A stretch of 57,828 bases of DNA. It comes from Gemmataceae bacterium. Lineage in GTDB: Bacteria > Planctomycetota > Planctomycetia > Gemmatales > Gemmataceae. The translations under genes and the position numbers were made by a program. Below the pieces are notes generated by a model that saw nothing but the letters and a program-made list of their open reading frames with translations, had not been told where the DNA came from and did no database searches. Numbering within the stretch: position 1 is the first letter of the stretch; every line of letters begins with the position of its first letter. Below, one piece after another: positions 41,318 through 50,184 of the stretch. The stretch is from the NCBI GenBank assembly GCA_028288765.1, contig JAQGHQ010000236.1:1-57828 (forward strand). Reading direction: 5' to 3'.

Positions 41318-42214
41318 TCACGGGTTCACGACGGTGGCCCGCTCCCGCAGGATCTCCTGCACCTGCTCCAGCCGCCACCCGATCCAGAGGACGTTCGGGA
41401 ACCGGATCTCCTCCTTCTCGGCCCCGGACGTCCGGACGACCAGGTCCCCGGAGAAGAACCCGAGAATCCAGTGCCGGAACAGGTCGTCCCGCTGCTTCTC
41501 GAACGACAACCCGGTGGTGTCGAAGTTCCGGATCGACGCCCCGATGTGCTCGCACACGCGGATCTGGCCGGGGCTGATGATCATGTACGTCCGCTGGTCG
41601 AAGACGAACACCGACACCGCCCAGAGGATCAGGACCGTGGTGGCGATGAACAGGTACCCGGCCATGTTGATGTAGATGTGCAGGTTCCCGATCGCCCCGA
41701 GCAGGTGCTCCCAGACGTCGAACACGGTGAAGATCAGGGCCAGGACGATCAGCATGAGGATGACCAGGAACGACCACAGCCCGCGGAGCGGGACGTTCGT
41801 GATCAGGATGGTGAGCAGCAGGACGACGCAGTACACCGGGGCGATCCATGCCTTCTCGGACACCCGGGTCTTGAACGCCGGCGGGTGGGTCGGGTCTGCC
41901 GTCGCGGCCACCGCGTGCGCGAGCGACTTGGTCAGCGGCTTCTGGACCACGAGCTCGAATTTGGCCTTGTCCTTGTCGTCCGAAGCAAGCTCCCGCACCT
42001 CACTCTGCGCCGGAAGGATGGCCAGCCGGTTGCCCTCGGCCCAGGTGATCAGGGCCATCACGTACCCGAGTAGCCAGATCGGCCACCAATAGAAGATCGG
42101 CGAGTGGCTGACGAGCTTGATCTCCCTCGGCCCGTGCGCGGGAGGCGCTGGCGGGGGGTTGGTCAGAGTCGTTCCGGGCGGGGTCGTCGGGTTCGGAGGG
42201 TGAGCGGTGGACAT
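41318..42214 (-). CDS. Planctomycete polytopic membrane protein
   Basis: A 298-residue protein. It has a Pro-rich N-terminus (about 30 residues), then helices at about 43-61 (IFYWWPIWLLGYVMALITWA), 125-140, 147-165 and 185-205. The C-terminal soluble domain (TYMIISPGQIRVCEHIGASI, then FDTTGLSFEKQRDDLFRHWI and PNVLWIGWRLEQVQEILRER) resembles a bacterial PH-like domain. The ATG at 42214 was chosen over one 15 codons upstream, with no strong site for either. Function unknown; it seems planctomycete-specific. Confidence 0.7.
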   Translation of the reverse strand: MSTAHPPNPTTPPGTTLTNPPPAPPAHGPREIKLVSHSPIFYWWPIWLLGYVMALITWAEGNRLAILPAQSEVRELASDDKDKAKFELVVQKPLTKSLAHAVAATADPTHPPAFKTRVSEKAWIAPVYCVVLLLTILITNVPLRGLWSFLVILMLIVLALIFTVFDVWEHLLGAIGNLHIYINMAGYLFIATTVLILWAVSVFVFDQRTYMIISPGQIRVCEHIGASIRNFDTTGLSFEKQRDDLFRHWILGFFSGDLVVRTSGAEKEEIRFPNVLWIGWRLEQVQEILRERATVVNP

Positions 42215-42371
42215 CGGGGTTCGTGCTCGCACGTGGGGAGTCGGGGGCGCCCCGGGCACCTCGGCCCGAGGGGATGTCTGGTGATTCGGCCGCGGCGGCC
42301 GGTCATTTCCACAAAAGTGCGATCAGGCTAGACGTGCGCCACCCCGGTGTCAAGCACGTTCCCCGGGAGAA

Positions 42372-42388
42372 GCCCGCCCTGGGCGGGC
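42372..42388. terminator. Short GC hairpin after the cytochrome c' gene
   Basis: The stem gcccgcc (42372-42378) and ggcgggc (42382-42388) lies just beyond the stop codon of the leftward cytochrome gene. The tail in that direction is only weakly T-rich, so it is a tentative terminator. Confidence 0.4.
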
Positions 42389-42390
42389 CT

Positions 42391-42873
42391 TTACTTCTCG
42401 TCCTCCGGGAACGGCCGGACCCGGGTTGCGACGCGGAAGGCGTGGTGGCACCGGTTGCAGTGGTTGGCTACCGCGGCGAGCGCGGCCCGGCTCTTGACGT
42501 AGTCCCGGGCCGCGAGCTCCCGCGCCAGTCCGGCGGACGAATCCCTTAGCCCGATGGCGTGGCTCATCCAGTTCTCTTCCGCGTCGCGGGTCTTCGGCGG
42601 GCGCATCATGAGGAGGTTCCCGGTTTCGGCCACTAGCAGCGCCCGCCCGCGGGCGAACGCCCACGCCTCGGGGTCCTTCATCTCGTCCTTCAGCAGCTTC
42701 CCGACTCCCTTGAAGTTGGGCTCGGCGAGACCCTCCATGAGCAGTTTCGTCTCGGCCACGGGCTCGAGCTTCGGGGCCGTCTTCGGCTTGGGCGGCTGTG
42801 ACGGGGCGAAGGGGGCGAACATACACACCGCACCCAGGACGGCGACCGCCCCCGCGAACCGGACCGAGATCAT
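42391..42873 (-). CDS. Class II cytochrome c (cytochrome c'-like), exported
   Basis: A 160-residue protein with a signal peptide at about residues 1-25. A helical domain carries the haem site near the C-terminus: CNRCH at residues 139-143, in ANHCNRCHHAFR. C-terminal haem attachment and the four-helix layout identify the class II cytochromes c. These usually bind gases or carry electrons in the periplasm. The start ATG at 42873 has a G-rich upstream site. It has no close operon partner. Confidence 0.85.
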   Translation of the reverse strand: MISVRFAGAVAVLGAVCMFAPFAPSQPPKPKTAPKLEPVAETKLLMEGLAEPNFKGVGKLLKDEMKDPEAWAFARGRALLVAETGNLLMMRPPKTRDAEENWMSHAIGLRDSSAGLARELAARDYVKSRAALAAVANHCNRCHHAFRVATRVRPFPEDEK

Positions 42874-43159
42874 GACGCAGCCCCCAACGGAACGAGGGAA
42901 TACCTCACTACGGGAACGGCCGAACAGCGTGCTGTTGCGCGAATAATACCGGGCCGGCGAGTATAGAATTCCCGGGTGGTCGTTTCCCGTACTCGATTGA
43001 AACCCTGGGTCGCTGGCTGGCGGGCCGCCACGGAGGGCCGCCCCCCTACCGGACCAAGGCGGCCCGAGCCACGCGAGCTTTTCAACAAAGCACGTCCCCG
43101 GTCTATCTCTCAGGACTCACGCAGTCAAACGAGCTGGTAAAGAGGTTCGCTCTCCTAAC

Positions 43160-43486
43160 TCAACACTTCCCCTCATTCTCCGGCACTTCGAGCTGGACCT
43201 CGTCCCCCTCCACGTGGAGGGTGTAACACCCGGTTTTGATCTTCGGGTTATCCGCCCACGCGCCGTCCGCGAGCCGGAACCGCCAGTAATGCCACGGACA
43301 GGTGACCACTCCGTCCTCCACGAACCCGCCCGAGAGAGACGCCCCCATGTGCGGGCACATGTCGTCGATCGCATGGAGCTGACCGTTCACCCGGAACACG
43401 GCCACGTCCTTCCCGTTGACCTCGACCAAGACACTCCCGCCCTCGGGGATTTCGCTCATCTTGCCGACGGTTACGCGCTGCCCCAC
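43160..43486 (-). CDS. Rieske [2Fe-2S] ferredoxin-like protein
   Basis: A 108-residue Rieske protein. The cluster ligands are Cys44 and His46 (CPHMGAS) and Cys63 and His66 (CPWHYWRF). EIPEGGSVLVEVNGKDVAVF is the typical NirD/CarAc-type N-terminal strand. The GTG at 43486 has GGAGG seven bases upstream and gives the standard family length. A longer TTG start at 43543 is unlikely. It is divergent from the CYTH gene and is probably an electron carrier or an oxygenase ferredoxin. Confidence 0.88.
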   Translation of the reverse strand: MGQRVTVGKMSEIPEGGSVLVEVNGKDVAVFRVNGQLHAIDDMCPHMGASLSGGFVEDGVVTCPWHYWRFRLADGAWADNPKIKTGCYTLHVEGDEVQLEVPENEGKC

Positions 43487-43563
43487 CGCCCGCCCTCCGA
43501 GTTCGTGGATGTCCACACACACCACAGGAGGGTATTGTACCAATTGCCCGGGAGGGGCTTGCG

Positions 43564-44112
43564 ATGCTCGAAGTGGAAGTGAAATATCGCGTCCCGAACC
43601 ACGAAGAGGTCCTGGCGAAACTTCAGGATCTGGGCGCGGAACTGATCGAGGACCGGGACGACGCCGACCATTACTTCAACGCCCCGGACCGGGATTTCGC
43701 CAAGACCGACGAGGCCTTCCGGTTACGCCGGATCGGGGACAAGAATCGGCTGACGTACAAGGGGCCGAAGCGGGACGCGGCGACCAAGACCCGGACCGAG
43801 ATCGAGATCGCCCTCGCCGACGGGGACAAGACCGCGGCCGACGCCGGGGCGATGCTGGTCTGCCTCGGCTACCGACCGGTGGCGGTGGTTCGGAAAACCC
43901 GGCGGGTGTACCATCTCGCCCGCGACGGGTTCGAGGTCGAGGTGTGCGTCGACGACGTGGACCGGGTGGGGCCGTTCGTCGAACTGGAGATCGTCGCCGA
44001 GGAGTCTCGGTACGAGGACGCAAAGGCGACCGTGCTCCGACTGGCCGCCGAACTCGGTCTCACCGATCAGGAACGTCGGTCGTACCTGGAGATGTTACTG
44101 GCGAACAGATGA
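43564..44112 (+). CDS. CYTH-domain protein (class IV adenylate cyclase-like)
   Basis: A 182-residue CYTH (triphosphate tunnel) protein. The ExExK signature is EVEVKYR at residues 3-9. It is followed by FRLRRIGDKNRLTYKGPKRD and, near the end, VEVCVDDVDRVGPFVELEIV. Members include class IV adenylate cyclases (CyaB), thiamine triphosphatases and tripolyphosphatases. The sequence alone does not decide among these. The start ATG at 43564 follows a GGGAGGGG site. Confidence 0.88.
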   Translation: MLEVEVKYRVPNHEEVLAKLQDLGAELIEDRDDADHYFNAPDRDFAKTDEAFRLRRIGDKNRLTYKGPKRDAATKTRTEIEIALADGDKTAADAGAMLVCLGYRPVAVVRKTRRVYHLARDGFEVEVCVDDVDRVGPFVELEIVAEESRYEDAKATVLRLAAELGLTDQERRSYLEMLLANR

Positions 44113-44162
44113 CTTGAATCCGACGGGACTGTCGTACTTGCTCCGGATCTGAAAAGAGATTA

Positions 44163-44238
44163 GCCGCAATACAGCACAAAAATGAACTTACTCTGCGGAC
44201 CGTTCTTCTTTTTTGCGATTGTTGTCCTGTATTGCGGC
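44163..44238. repeat. 76-base imperfect inverted repeat between convergent genes
   Basis: The ends gccgcaatacag (44163-44174) and ctgtattgcggc (44227-44238) are exact complements. Pairing extends with a few mismatches to about 22 bases on each side. The interior contains a T-rich run. It may be a small mobile palindrome and could terminate both flanking genes. Confidence 0.7.
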
Positions 44239-44317
44239 CATTCCTCTTCGATTTCGGACTGAGGCCGGTGCCGACGGAAGGCGGGTCAATCCGTTCGCGG
44301 TGCGCTCCGCGTCCACT

Positions 44318-45508
44318 TCACGCCGCGAGACGTGGAGACGTAATCGGCTGCGCCGCCCCGACCCCAAGTACCTGCCGGTAGACCCCGAGCGTCCGGCGGG
44401 CGGCGAGGTCCCAGGTGAACTGCCCGGCGTGCATCTCCCCCCCGCGCCGGAACTCGTCGAGGAAGTCCGCACCGGTCGCTACCCGCCGCATCGCGTCGCG
44501 CCACCCGTCGAGGTCGTGTGGGGCGAGCAGGAGAGCGTGCCCGCCCACCACTTCCCACACCGCCGCGGCAGTGGACGCGATCACGCCCCCGCCGCACGCC
44601 AGCATCTCGACCGGTGGGAGGCCGAACCCCTCATAGAAGGACGGGTAGAGGAGCGCAGCTGCCCCGGCGTAGAGGGAAGGCAGGTCCGCGTCGTCGACGT
44701 ACCCGAGGTGAATCGCCCCGCGGTGCCGGGCTTCGGTCTCGAACAGATCCCGCTCCGGGCCCGATTTCCACCCCCATCCCCCGGCCAGCACGAGCGGACA
44801 GGCGGCCCGTGCTTCCACCGGCAGCGCACAGAATGCCCTGAGCAGGGTGTGGATGTTCTTCCGCGGCTCGATCGTACCAACGGCCAGGAGATACCGTGGC
44901 GGGAGCCCGAGCTTCCGGCGGGTCGCGGCGATCGCGGTCGCTGGTTGCGGCCGAAACTGCCCGCCGATCCCGTTATGAACGGTGGTCACGCGGTCGGGCG
45001 AAAGCCCGAGCAGATCGATCATCTCCCCGCGGACACTTTCGGACACGACAACGACGTGGTCCGCCCCCATCACCCCGCGGCGGAAGTGCCGCTCGTGGAA
45101 CGCCACCCGGTCGGCCGGGTGCCATTCCGGGTGGAGCAGAACGGAGAGGTCGTGGACGGTGACCACCGTCGGCAAGTGAGTGCGAACCGGGACGAAGTTC
45201 GGCTCGTGGTAGAGGTCGAAGTTGCCCCACCGGGCTGCGGTGCGGAAGTGCTCGCGGTACGCGGCTTTCGCGAGGTCGGTGAGAACCCCGCGCCAGGCCG
45301 GGCCGCCTCCCGCGGCGGCCCGCGGGGGGGCGGGCGGGCTCGGTCGCCTCAACACCCGCGCGGCCACCCGGCCGACCAGGTCTCCCGGGTAGAGCCAGAA
45401 CCGGTCCGCCGTCCCGAGCGCGGCCAGGCCGCGGTGCAGGTTCGCCGTCGTGTGCCCGACGCCGGTCTTTGGCTTCAGCGCGGACACGCCGTTGATAATC
45501 ACCCGCAT
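44318..45508 (-). CDS. GT4-family glycosyltransferase
   Basis: A 396-residue GT-B glycosyltransferase. The N-terminus is MRVIINGVSALKPKTGVGHT. The mid-region has TVHDLSVLLHPEWHP and HVVVVSESVRGEM. The donor-binding part includes LLAVGTIEPRKNIHTLLRAF, LGYVDDADLPSLYAGA and the EGFGLPPVEML motif with the E-x7-E pair. It resembles mannosyl- or rhamnosyl-transferases of surface polysaccharides. It overlaps the end of the GT2 gene by about ten bases, so it is in the Wzm/Wzt operon. Confidence 0.9.
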   Translation of the reverse strand: MRVIINGVSALKPKTGVGHTTANLHRGLAALGTADRFWLYPGDLVGRVAARVLRRPSPPAPPRAAAGGGPAWRGVLTDLAKAAYREHFRTAARWGNFDLYHEPNFVPVRTHLPTVVTVHDLSVLLHPEWHPADRVAFHERHFRRGVMGADHVVVVSESVRGEMIDLLGLSPDRVTTVHNGIGGQFRPQPATAIAATRRKLGLPPRYLLAVGTIEPRKNIHTLLRAFCALPVEARAACPLVLAGGWGWKSGPERDLFETEARHRGAIHLGYVDDADLPSLYAGAAALLYPSFYEGFGLPPVEMLACGGGVIASTAAAVWEVVGGHALLLAPHDLDGWRDAMRRVATGADFLDEFRRGGEMHAGQFTWDLAARRTLGVYRQVLGVGAAQPITSPRLAA

Positions 45509-46428
45509 GCCGCCCCCGCCCGCGACCGGGTGACGTACCGTTCGACCACGACCGCCGGGGCGAGCGCCAGGAACGAGACGAACGCCCGGGCCGTCGCCAG
45601 GACCATCACCCCCCGCTCCCGGCCGACCGCCCACTTCAGCCCGGACCGCCACACCCGTGCGGCCAGTCCGATCGCGTTCCACACCGCCAGGAAGACGTCC
45701 GCGTTCCGGAGGTTCGTGACCGCCCGGTTCCGCTCGACGTGAAACCGGAAGACCGGCGACTCATCCCCGGCGGAGCCCCCGTGGACGTGCCGGACGAGGG
45801 ACCGCGGGGCGTACCCGCCCGGGCGGCCCGCCAGTTCTCTCCGCCAGAAGACGTCGAGGTCCTCGTAGTAGACGAAGTACCGGGGGTCGAAGAGCGGGCC
45901 GTCGAGCGCGGCGGTGTCGATCGCGACCGCCGCCCCGCACCCGGCGAACACCGCCCCCGGGGTCTCAAACTGGCCGCGGTCCGCGTGCCGGTACCCGCGG
46001 TCGGTCCCGCGGCCGTCCCGGAGCAGCTGGAGCCCCGCGCTGTTGATCACAGTCGGGTCGTGCGCGAACACCAGCTTGGACGCGACCGCCCGGCCGGGGG
46101 CGGTCTCGGTCGACAGTTCGGCGAGCCAGTGCGGGTCGGGGACGGTGTCGTTGTTGAGGAGGACGACGTACCGCCCGCGGGTGTGGGGGAGGCCGGCGTT
46201 GTTCCCACCGGCGAACCCCTCGTTCGCCGCCCGCCGCACGACCCGGACCCACGGGAAGTCACGGCGGACGAGTGCGACCGAGTCGTCGGCGGACGCATTG
46301 TCCACCAGCACGACCTCGAACCGGTGGCGGGGGAAGGTCTGGGCGGCGAGTGCGGACAGGCACGGGCCGAGGTGTCTCGCCCCGTTGTAGTTGACGATCA
46401 GGACGGTGAACACGGCGGGGTCGGTCAA
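45499..46428 (-). CDS. GT2-family glycosyltransferase
   Basis: A glycosyltransferase of about 309 residues in the rhamnosyltransferase-like GT2 group. Motifs are VLIVNYNGARHLGPCLSALA, VVLVDNASADDS, NEGFAGGNNAGLPH, VVLLNNDTVPDP and FVYYEDLDVFWRRELAGRPG. The C-terminus has a long amphipathic segment that may touch the membrane. The start is uncertain: the frame stays open to 46602, but that extension overlaps the ABC ATPase gene and does not look like protein. I chose TTG at 46428, just before the first beta strand. Confidence 0.85.
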   Translation of the reverse strand: MTDPAVFTVLIVNYNGARHLGPCLSALAAQTFPRHRFEVVLVDNASADDSVALVRRDFPWVRVVRRAANEGFAGGNNAGLPHTRGRYVVLLNNDTVPDPHWLAELSTETAPGRAVASKLVFAHDPTVINSAGLQLLRDGRGTDRGYRHADRGQFETPGAVFAGCGAAVAIDTAALDGPLFDPRYFVYYEDLDVFWRRELAGRPGGYAPRSLVRHVHGGSAGDESPVFRFHVERNRAVTNLRNADVFLAVWNAIGLAARVWRSGLKWAVGRERGVMVLATARAFVSFLALAPAVVVERYVTRSRAGAACG

Positions 46429-46531
46429 GGGCGGCAGCTCGTTTCGGGGGTCGGGTCTTGGCGCGGCGATGTCTGGGATGACGGAATTCTGTGTTACCAG
46501 AAATCCCCGCCCCGCGACCCGGCACCGCGGG

Positions 46532-47305
46532 TCACGCCGCGGTGGCGATTGCCCCGACGTGGGGCGTCTGGGTCGGGCCGGTGACGCTCTGGACGTACGC
46601 ATCCACCACCTCGTCCGTCGGCCCGTCCATCATCACCCCCCCGTGCTGCATCCAGATCACCCGGTTGCACATGGCCCTGATCGTGCTGAAGTCGTGGGCG
46701 ACCAGGACCAGCATCCGGGCCGAGGACATGAGATCCTTCATCCGCGCCTGGGCCTTCTTCTGGAACGCCAGATCCCCGACCGCGAGTACCTCGTCGACCA
46801 GCATGATCTGCGGCTCGACGGCGGTCGCGATCGAGAAGGCCAGCCGCATCAGCATCCCGGCCGAGTAGTGCCGGACCGGGACATTCAGGAACTCGCCCAG
46901 CTCGGTGAACTCTGCGATCCCGTCGATCTTTTTCTTCAAGCTCGCCGGGCTCTCCCCCTGAAGGTACGCCCGGTAGGTGATGTTGTCCCACCCGTTCGCC
47001 TCCGGCTCGAACCCGAGCGAGATGTCGAACAGGGAGCAGATCGACCCCTCGACCGTCCTGGTGCCGGCGGTCGGGGGGTAGATCCCGGCGAGCATCTTCA
47101 GAAGCGTGCTCTTCCCGGCCCCGTTGTGCCCGATGACCCCGACCCGGTCTCCGTCCCGGATGTTCAGGTTCATGTCGACGAGGGCGTGGACCGCGACGGA
47201 CGACCGCCGGAATAGCCCCTGGACCAGATATTCCTTCAGCGTCACCCGCTTCTGCTGGCGGATGTTGAACGTCAGTGATACGTCCTTCAACTCGATCTTG
47301 GCCAT
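46532..47305 (-). CDS. Polysaccharide ABC transporter ATP-binding protein (Wzt/TagH-like)
   Basis: A 257-residue ATPase. Walker A is GHNGAGKST at 59-67, the signature is YSAGM at 147-151, and Walker B ends in LVDEVLAVGD (Asp171, Glu172). Residues SSVAVHALVDMNLNIRDGD are typical of the KpsT/TagH/Wzt group. It lacks the extra C-terminal carbohydrate-recognition domain of some Wzt proteins. It powers export of a lipid-linked polysaccharide with the permease encoded just upstream. The start ATG at 47305 matches the family N-terminus. Confidence 0.92.
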   Translation of the reverse strand: MAKIELKDVSLTFNIRQQKRVTLKEYLVQGLFRRSSVAVHALVDMNLNIRDGDRVGVIGHNGAGKSTLLKMLAGIYPPTAGTRTVEGSICSLFDISLGFEPEANGWDNITYRAYLQGESPASLKKKIDGIAEFTELGEFLNVPVRHYSAGMLMRLAFSIATAVEPQIMLVDEVLAVGDLAFQKKAQARMKDLMSSARMLVLVAHDFSTIRAMCNRVIWMQHGGVMMDGPTDEVVDAYVQSVTGPTQTPHVGAIATAA

Positions 47306-47406
47306 GCTCGCCGTCCGTGGTGCCGGCCCCGCACACCCGCAACGATGCGCGGGGGGGTTGCGGCCGGGCTGATGTCCCCACCCTACGGGGGCGGGCGACT
47401 TTGATC

Positions 47407-48195
47407 TCACAGGTGGAAGACGACTCTCTTTTGGAGCCACGCCGCCGTTCCGACGGCTAGCCCGATTGATACCGTGGTGATCCCCAGAACGGTCAAGTAC
47501 AGGTCGGCGGTAGGGGGTTCGCCGGTCACGATCGGGGTGCGGATCAGTTCCAGGAAAAGGTTGGCCGGGTTCAGGTCGGCCATCCACCCGATCCCGCCCC
47601 GGTCCAGGACCTCCCGGGGGTACATGATCGGGGTCAGGTAGAACACGATCTGGGCCCCGACCTCGAGCAGGTGCTGCGTGTCCTGGAAGTAGACGTTGAT
47701 GAACGCGAAGATGGTCGCCACCGACCAGGCGGCGAGGAAGGCGAGGACGATTGCCGGGAACACGGCCCAGAGGATCCCGATCGCCCGAAAATCCTTCTGG
47801 CAGGCCACGGTCACGGCCAGCCCGATCCCGAAGGCGATACCGGAGTGGATTGCCTGCCCCAGGATCGTCCGGAGCGTATAGAGGCCGTACGGGAGCGGGC
47901 TCTGGCGGATGTACGCCTCGTTCCCGATCAGCGCCCGGCAGCCCTGGACCGTGCCTTCCCGCAAGAACCCCCAGACGGCCATCCCGATGAGCAGGAACGG
48001 GATGTAGGCCTTAGGGTTGTTCCCGCCGAATAGCTGGACGAAGACGACCGCGAACACGGTCGTCATCGCGATCGGGTTCAGGAGCGACCACCCGACCCCG
48101 AGAATCGACCGCCGGTATCTCAGCCGCAGGTCCAGGCGGACGAGAGCGAGGAGGAAGTGGCGGAACTTCCAGATCGCCGTCAGGTGCTGGATCAT
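47407..48195 (-). CDS. ABC-2 type polysaccharide exporter permease (Wzm/TagG-like)
   Basis: A 262-residue permease with six hydrophobic segments. The N-terminal amphipathic part is FLLALVRLDLRLRYRRSILG, followed by GVGWSLLNPIAMTTVFAVVF. The C-terminal part includes VGAQIVFYLTPIMYPREVL and LNPANLFLELIR, standard for Wzm/KpsM/TagG. It is the first gene of the four-gene leftward export operon. The start ATG at 48195 is the natural N-terminus. Confidence 0.92.
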   Translation of the reverse strand: MIQHLTAIWKFRHFLLALVRLDLRLRYRRSILGVGWSLLNPIAMTTVFAVVFVQLFGGNNPKAYIPFLLIGMAVWGFLREGTVQGCRALIGNEAYIRQSPLPYGLYTLRTILGQAIHSGIAFGIGLAVTVACQKDFRAIGILWAVFPAIVLAFLAAWSVATIFAFINVYFQDTQHLLEVGAQIVFYLTPIMYPREVLDRGGIGWMADLNPANLFLELIRTPIVTGEPPTADLYLTVLGITTVSIGLAVGTAAWLQKRVVFHL

Positions 48196-48505
48196 CCATG
48201 ACCCCGAGCGCGTGTAATTCCCCTGGCGTTTGGATCGGCGCCGGGCGGAGGAAAGTTAACCGAGTTCCCCCGGTCCTGCCACCCCAATTTCCCCGCCCGC
48301 CCGGCCACCTGGTCCGGGTATCCCGATCGGCCCGGCCCAATCCTCCTTTCCCGTGACGACCCTCACAACCGGCCCGATCGGTACAACTTCACTACTACAC
48401 CCGGCCCGGGGGGTTCTCCCGGACAATCTGGTTTGCGCCAGGGGCGCGGTTGTGGCAGTATTACGGTCTCGTGAGGGAACCGATCGTTCCGGGGGTATGG
48501 GTTTT
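48196..48505. other. Intergenic region between divergent permease and methyltransferase genes
   Basis: About 310 bases. It should hold the promoters of both the polysaccharide-export operon and the methyltransferase. I see no clear consensus promoter, no strong hairpin and no repeat shared with other gaps. Confidence 0.4.
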
Positions 48506-49360
48506 ATGGGCCGTGACGAGGTACTGGTCGGCGACAGTGTGGAACTGATGGGCCGGCTGCCGGCCGGGTCGGTGGACCTCGTGTTCGCCGACCCGCCGTT
48601 CAACATCGGGTACGAGTATGACGTGTACCACGACCGGCGGGACTCCGCCGCCTACCTCGCCTGGGCGGATACCTGGCTGGCGGCGGCGGTGCGGGCTCTC
48701 GCCCCGACGGGGGCGTTCTTCCTGGCGATCGGGGACGAGTACGTGGCGGAGCACAAGGTCCGGCTCGACGCCCTGGGCCTGACCCTGCGGAACTGGATCA
48801 TCTGGCACTACACGTTCGGGGTGAACTGCACGAAAAAGTTCAACCGCAGCCACGCCCACATCCTGTACTACACGAAGCACCCACGCGAGTTCACGTTCAA
48901 CCCGGAGGGGGTGCGGGTCCCGTCGGCCCGGATGACGACCTACGCCGACCGCCGGGCGAACCCGGTCGGCAAGCTCCCGGACGACACCTGGGTCCTCCGC
49001 CCGCAGGAAACGGACGTTCACTTCCAGCCGGAGTCGGACACCTGGTATGTGTCGCGAGTGTGTGGGACGTTCAAGGAGCGGACCGGCCACCCGTGTCAGA
49101 TGCCGGAGGCGGTGCTGGAGCGAATCATCCGGGTGGCGTCGGACAAGGACGCGCTCGTCCTGGACCCCTTCGCCGGGAGCGGGACGACGCTGGCGGTGGC
49201 GAAAAAGCTCGGCCGGAAGTTCGTGGGAATCGAGCTCTCGGAGCAGTACGCGGACGGCATCCGCCAGCGGCTGCAGCGGATCGAGTTCGGCGATGAGCAG
49301 ACGAAGCGGAAGCCGGCAAAGAAGAAAACCAGTCGCACGATCAACGCGGACCGGGAATGA
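48506..49360 (+). CDS. Site-specific DNA methyltransferase (beta class)
   Basis: A 284-residue DNA methyltransferase. Catalytic motif IV, ADPPFNIG, is near residue 29. The SAM-binding motif FAGSGTT is near residue 222. This order defines the beta class of N6-adenine or N4-cytosine enzymes. The C-terminus ends with a Lys-rich tail (KRKPAKKK). No restriction gene is adjacent, so it is an orphan enzyme, possibly regulatory like CcrM. The start ATG at 48506 has a G-run ten bases upstream; the ATG at 48497 is also possible. Confidence 0.9.
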   Translation: MGRDEVLVGDSVELMGRLPAGSVDLVFADPPFNIGYEYDVYHDRRDSAAYLAWADTWLAAAVRALAPTGAFFLAIGDEYVAEHKVRLDALGLTLRNWIIWHYTFGVNCTKKFNRSHAHILYYTKHPREFTFNPEGVRVPSARMTTYADRRANPVGKLPDDTWVLRPQETDVHFQPESDTWYVSRVCGTFKERTGHPCQMPEAVLERIIRVASDKDALVLDPFAGSGTTLAVAKKLGRKFVGIELSEQYADGIRQRLQRIEFGDEQTKRKPAKKKTSRTINADRE

Positions 49361-49436
49361 TCAGGGACGGACAATACGTTGTTCTGATCCGAGTTGACCG
49401 CAATTACGACAGGCACCCCGGCACGCGGTGCGTGCC

Positions 49437-50129
49437 CTACGACAGCCCGAGCACCATGTCCACCACCCAACACCCCCGCGTGTGCGGTCCGTCGGCGCGG
49501 CAGTGCGCCAGCACGTCCAGGTTATCGCACCCCGCGTCCTGTAGTGCGTCCGCAAGGATCGGCAGCCGGTCGAACGCGCGGTCGGCGTAGATACCCTGCG
49601 CCAGAGCCCCGACAGTCGAGGTCCGCCAGGCGGCCTGACCAGTCACCGGCCGGAAGGGGTTACCGAACAGACACCGGCAGAGCCCACAGAGGGCCTGGCT
49701 TTCGGCGAACGCCGCCCGTCTCACCCATTCGTCCGGTCCCACCGCCGTCGGATACCCGCCGACGTACGCGAGGTAGGCGCGAGCCTCCACCACCGACCCG
49801 GCGACCTTGAGCGACGCCTCGGGTTCCGGGCGGTAGAGTTCCATCAGCACGCCGAACGTCGCCCCCGCGGCGCCGTCCTTCGCCGATTCGTTCCCGAGGT
49901 ACTGGTCGAGCACCGCGGCCAGCGTTTCCCCCCACTCCGCGTCGCCGACCAAGCCGTCCGCCCGCCGCTCGGTCAGATCGATCAGCCCCCGGGCCGAATC
50001 GTCGGGCATGACCGCGGCCACCCGACGGGCACAGGCGGCGTTGAACAACAGCAGTTTGCGGGCGGATCCGCCGGCCTGGCCGAGCAGGTCGTCGAGTCGG
50101 TTCGAACGGTCCCACTCGTCGGCGGTCAT
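49437..50129 (-). CDS. Gemmataceae paralogue-family protein
   Basis: A 230-residue protein. It starts MTADEWDRSNRLDDLLGQAG and contains the conserved block KLLLFNAACARRVAAVMPD. The C-terminal block is LFGNPFRPV, then ALAQGIYADRAFDRLPILAD, DAGCDNLDVLAHCR and GCWVVDMVLG. Many copies of this arrangement occur in Gemmata-type genomes; function is unknown. Conserved Cys and His in the C-terminal block may bind metal. The start ATG at 50129 matches the family N-terminus. It lies 55 bases downstream of alaS. Confidence 0.78.
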   Translation of the reverse strand: MTADEWDRSNRLDDLLGQAGGSARKLLLFNAACARRVAAVMPDDSARGLIDLTERRADGLVGDAEWGETLAAVLDQYLGNESAKDGAAGATFGVLMELYRPEPEASLKVAGSVVEARAYLAYVGGYPTAVGPDEWVRRAAFAESQALCGLCRCLFGNPFRPVTGQAAWRTSTVGALAQGIYADRAFDRLPILADALQDAGCDNLDVLAHCRADGPHTRGCWVVDMVLGLS

Positions 50130-50184
50130 AATTTGGCCTCGGTCCGCACGGCCCGCCGGAACCCGGCCGCGCGTGGGAACCGAC

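Noticed and set aside
42870..43088. A 72-codon leftward frame upstream of the cytochrome c' gene
   Set aside because: It has no ribosome site and no hydrophobic or conserved pattern, and it overlaps the start of the cytochrome gene.
46429..46602. N-terminal extension of the GT2 glycosyltransferase to an ATG at 46602
   Set aside because: It would overlap the ABC ATPase by 71 bases and adds a Pro/Arg-rich leader unrelated to GT2 proteins. It is kept as an alternative only.
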